A DNA stretch of 64,000 nucleotides from Alistipes_A hominis. GTDB taxonomy: Bacteria; Bacteroidota; Bacteroidia; Bacteroidales; Rikenellaceae. The translations under genes and the position numbers were made by a program. How positions within the stretch are numbered: position 1 is the first letter of the stretch; the number at the start of each line of letters is the position of its first letter. Below are positions 61,223 to 64,000 of the stretch, one piece after another. The notes beneath the pieces are model-generated. The model was not told where the DNA came from. It ran no database searches and saw only the letters and a list, made by a program, of their open reading frames with translations. The stretch covers positions 186,001-250,000 of the forward strand of contig NZ_JACOOK010000004.1 of assembly GCF_014288115.1 (NCBI RefSeq), given 5' to 3'.

Positions 61223-63646
61223 ATGAAAAAGAACCGAATACTCGGATTTTGTCTAAGTCAGTTGTTGTTGCTGGGGACGGTCGCGTCCGCATCGGGCGCG
61301 ACTGCGCCGGCGGCTCCGGTTTCGCTGGACGGCGAGTGGGAACTCTCTTACTGGCCCCAACCCGAAAAAGCCGTGACCGATCCGGCGGCGCTTTCCGGGA
61401 TCGAAGTGAAAACCATTCCTGCGAAGGTGCCCGGTAACGTCGAACTCGACCTGCTGGCCGCCGGCCTGATCGACGACCCGATGATCGGAGCCAACGTGAA
61501 CAAACTGCGCGCCTGGGAGGGGTATCAATGGTGCTATACGCGCCGGTTCGACGCTCCGAAACTGGAGCCCGGACAGCGCGCCGAACTCTGGTTCGGCGGG
61601 ATCGACTGCCTGGCCGACGTCTGGGTCAACGGCAAACATGCGGGCTCGTCGGCCGATATGCTGATCGAGCGCAGTTTCGACGTGACCGATCTGATCGAAC
61701 AGGGCGGCAGCAATACGGTACAGGTTATCATCCGTCCGGTTGTGCTCGGCGCGCAGGATCACCTGCTCGGCTCGTTCAGCATGGGTAATTTCGCGACCGA
61801 AGAATCGGTCTATATCCGCAAGGCGCCGCACATGTACGGCTGGGACATCATGCCCCGTCTGGTGAGCGCCGGACTGTGGCGCGGCGTCGAACTGCGCACG
61901 CTCAATCCCGCGCGTTTCACCGACGTCAATTGGGTGACGACGCACGTCGATACGGCTTCGCGCAACGTGAGTTTGTTCGTCGATTTCCAGACGAGACTGC
62001 CTTTCGATCAATACGACAAGGCGAAAGTCCGTTTTACGTTGACGCGTGACGGCAAGGAAGCCTACCGGGGCGAGCAAGTGCTGTTCGCGCATGCCGGACG
62101 GATCGTCGTGAACCTCGAAAAGGCCGACCTGTGGTGGCCGCGGGGGTACGGAGAACCGGCCCTGTACGAAGCCAAAGGCGAATTGATCGGCGCCGACGGA
62201 CAGGTGCTCGATACGGATGTCAAGCGGATCGGCCTGCGTATCGTGCAACTCGATCTTTCAGATATTCATTTGCCCGACGAGCGCGGAAAATTCTGTTTTA
62301 TCGTCAACGGCGAGAAAATTTTCGTACGCGGCACGAACTGGGTTCCCCTCGACGCGCTGCACAGTCGCGACGCGGCGCAGTACGAGAGCGCGATGAAATT
62401 GGTGACCGACGCCAATTGTAACATGGTGCGTTGCTGGGGCGGGAACGTTTACGAGGATACCCGCTTCTTCGACCTGTGCGACGAGAACGGCATTCTGGTT
62501 TGGCAGGATTTCGCGATGGGATGCTCGTTCTATCCGCAGCGCGCCGATTTCCTGGATCAGCTTCGCGAGGAGGTCACCTCGGTCGTGTTGAAACTGCGTA
62601 ACCATCCGTCTCTCGCATTGTGGGCCGGTAACAACGAGGACGATGCGAATCTGTTCTGGAGCCGCTTGCAGCCGTTCCATCTCGATCCGAACCGCGACCA
62701 GGTTTCGCGCCATGTGATTCCCGAAGTCCTTTATGAGTTCGATCCGACGCGCCCTTACCTGCCCAGCTCGCCCTATTACAGCGAAGCCGTGTGGGAGAAG
62801 GGGAGCCTCGAACAATACCTGCCCGAAAACCACTTGTGGGGACCGCGGGGATATTACAAAGACAAGTTCTACACGACGGCTCCCTGCACGTTCGTCAGCG
62901 AGATCGGCTATCACGGCTGTCCGAACCGCAGCAGCATCGAGAAGATGATGACCAAACAGGGCGTCTATCCGTGGACCGAAGGCCGTAAATGGAACGACGA
63001 ATGGATCACCAAGTCGACCCGCCGCTACGAGGCGTGGGGGCCGACGATGGATCGCAACAATCTGATGCTGAATCAGGTGAACATTCTGTTCGGGTCGGTT
63101 CCGGACGATTTGGACGATTTCGTTTTCGCATCGCAGTCGGTACAGGCCGAGGCGATGAAGTATTTCGTCGAGATGTGGCGCAGTCGTAAGTTCGAACGTA
63201 CGGGCATTATCTGGTGGAATGTGCGCGACGGCTGGCCGATCATTTCGGACGCCGTGGTCGACTATTACGGTTCGAAAAAGTTGGCTTACTATTTCCTGCA
63301 GAACGTGCAGAAAAACGTCTGCCTGCTGATCAACGATCCGGTCGACGGGGCCTATCCGCTGGTTGCGGTGAACGATACGCGCCTTCCGGCCGAAGGGACG
63401 GTGACGGTTACCGACGTGGCGACCGGCAAGGAAGTGTTCAAGGGCAGCTACAATGTCGGCCCCAACGGGCGGCAGTGCGTTTCGAACCTGCCCGTGATGA
63501 AGGGACAGGGAATGTTGCAGATCCGTTACGATGCGAACGGCGAAAGTTGCAGCAACCACTTCCTGTACGGCGAACCGCCCTACAAGCTGAAAGAGTACAA
63601 GGGATGGCTCGACAAGACGAAAATGTATACGAACAAAGATAAATAG
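61223..63646 (+). CDS. GH2 family glycosidase, beta-mannosidase type
   Basis: 807 residues with a signal peptide (core FCLSQLLLLGTVASA). The N-terminal sugar-binding jelly roll (PGNVELDLLAAGLIDDP) and Ig-like domain (SAGLWRGVEL) precede a TIM barrel with RGTNWVPLDAL, the acid/base Glu in LWAGNNEDD near residue 473 and the nucleophile Glu in FVSEIGYHG near residue 557. The GNNE form and overall layout fit beta-mannosidases and related exo-enzymes rather than beta-galactosidases. It likely works after the rhamnosidase on a rhamnose-capped glycan. The ATG at 61223 is 27 bases after GH78. Confidence 0.9.
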   Translation: MKKNRILGFCLSQLLLLGTVASASGATAPAAPVSLDGEWELSYWPQPEKAVTDPAALSGIEVKTIPAKVPGNVELDLLAAGLIDDPMIGANVNKLRAWEGYQWCYTRRFDAPKLEPGQRAELWFGGIDCLADVWVNGKHAGSSADMLIERSFDVTDLIEQGGSNTVQVIIRPVVLGAQDHLLGSFSMGNFATEESVYIRKAPHMYGWDIMPRLVSAGLWRGVELRTLNPARFTDVNWVTTHVDTASRNVSLFVDFQTRLPFDQYDKAKVRFTLTRDGKEAYRGEQVLFAHAGRIVVNLEKADLWWPRGYGEPALYEAKGELIGADGQVLDTDVKRIGLRIVQLDLSDIHLPDERGKFCFIVNGEKIFVRGTNWVPLDALHSRDAAQYESAMKLVTDANCNMVRCWGGNVYEDTRFFDLCDENGILVWQDFAMGCSFYPQRADFLDQLREEVTSVVLKLRNHPSLALWAGNNEDDANLFWSRLQPFHLDPNRDQVSRHVIPEVLYEFDPTRPYLPSSPYYSEAVWEKGSLEQYLPENHLWGPRGYYKDKFYTTAPCTFVSEIGYHGCPNRSSIEKMMTKQGVYPWTEGRKWNDEWITKSTRRYEAWGPTMDRNNLMLNQVNILFGSVPDDLDDFVFASQSVQAEAMKYFVEMWRSRKFERTGIIWWNVRDGWPIISDAVVDYYGSKKLAYYFLQNVQKNVCLLINDPVDGAYPLVAVNDTRLPAEGTVTVTDVATGKEVFKGSYNVGPNGRQCVSNLPVMKGQGMLQIRYDANGESCSNHFLYGEPPYKLKEYKGWLDKTKMYTNKDK

Positions 63647-63658
63647 CGGTCGGTTGAC

Positions 63659-64000
63659 ATGAAAACGAATATCATCGGAGTGGATGTCGGGGGAACCAAA
63701 TGTGCGGTGACCTACGGGCAAAAGGAAGGTTTCGAGCTGCATATCCGGGAGAAGATCCGGTTTGCGACGACCGATGTCGACGAGACGATCGCCAACATCG
63801 TCCGCGCAGTGGACGATGTGATGCGAAAGAACGGATTGACGGCCGGCAATACGGCCGCGATAGGAGTCAGTTGCGGCGGTCCGCTCGACAGCCGTACCGG
63901 CGTAGTGATGTCGCCGCCGAATTTGCCTGGCTGGGACAACATCCCGATCGTCAAGTTGTTGGGCGATCGTTTCGGTATCCGCACGGGGATTCATAACGAT
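63659..64000 (+). CDS. ROK-family sugar kinase or regulator, 3' end missing
   Basis: 114 codons are visible and the frame runs off the window. The N-terminus has the ROK phosphate-binding motif IIGVDVGGTKCAV, and GVSCGGPLDSRTGVV near residue 72 followed by PPNLPGWDNIPI fits the ROK second block. No helix-turn-helix precedes it, so it is more likely a sugar kinase such as a glucokinase or mannose/N-acylhexosamine kinase than a repressor. It starts 12 bases after GH2 and would phosphorylate a sugar released by the locus. Confidence 0.88.
   Translation, partial: MKTNIIGVDVGGTKCAVTYGQKEGFELHIREKIRFATTDVDETIANIVRAVDDVMRKNGLTAGNTAAIGVSCGGPLDSRTGVVMSPPNLPGWDNIPIVKLLGDRFGIRTGIHND

Noticed and set aside
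1..64000. CRISPR arrays, insertion sequences, rRNA genes and SusC/SusD pairs
   Set aside because: I looked for regularly spaced repeats, transposase-like genes, rRNA sequence and TonB-dependent receptor/SusD genes and found none in the window.

Overview
The window is a chromosomal segment of a Bacteroidota bacterium, most likely a gut Bacteroidales of the Rikenellaceae (Alistipes-like) type. Seen directly: many upstream regions carry the Bacteroidota -7 element TAnnTTTG, several with TTG 18-21 nt upstream; RpoD is the short form without region 1.1; Tat is TatA plus TatC with no TatB; typical lineage families (DUF3098, DUF4270, YfhO, PorT-like barrel) are present; and base composition is GC-rich by eye. 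The genus assignment is inference.

Layout. 1-9.5 kb: a metallophosphoesterase cut by the left edge, YfhO-like membrane protein, ftsX, DUF3098, uppP, truB, queA, and a truncated glycogen-synthase-like protein overlapping a DUF4270 lipoprotein gene. 9.5-24.1 kb: topA, ispF, a first pepD-type dipeptidase, an aminotransferase, tRNA-Glu with rpsT, then htrA-rpoD, dus and argS on diverging promoters, a polysaccharide flippase and an orphan gene. 24.1-40.3 kb: cardiolipin synthase, a transglutaminase-like protein, an outer-membrane barrel, phoH, purC, a second pepD, a lipid kinase, an alpha-L-rhamnosidase (GH78), tatA-tatC, an S4 protein, pth, rplY, two tRNA-Leu genes and an ExbB/ExbD-type pair.

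40.3-44.5 kb is the accessory-looking part. It holds a complete large-terminase gene, a small-terminase-like gene and a 92-residue protein facing a CI/LexA-like S24 repressor across an AT-rich regulatory region. Uracil-DNA glycosylase lies directly behind the repressor, followed by a glycosidase-like gene fragment. No portal, capsid, tail or integrase gene is visible.

44.5-54.9 kb: guaA, pheT, lysA, lysC, an ACT-type protein, and a multi-PAS sensor histidine kinase whose frame is broken by one TAG codon. 54.9-64 kb: a carbohydrate locus with a secreted glycosidase-like protein of unknown family, a LacI regulator, a second GH78 rhamnosidase, a GH2 beta-mannosidase-type enzyme and the start of a ROK kinase. 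Two matching 16-bp near-palindromes with a central CG, one in the lacI divergent region and one before GH78, look like LacI operators and tie this locus into one regulon.

The most notable observations are the amber-split kinase, the orphan terminase/repressor/ung cassette, the inferred LacI operators, a structured leader before rplY, a tandem 14-bp repeat in the tRNA-Leu leader, and a Glu where HtrA proteases usually have their catalytic Asp.
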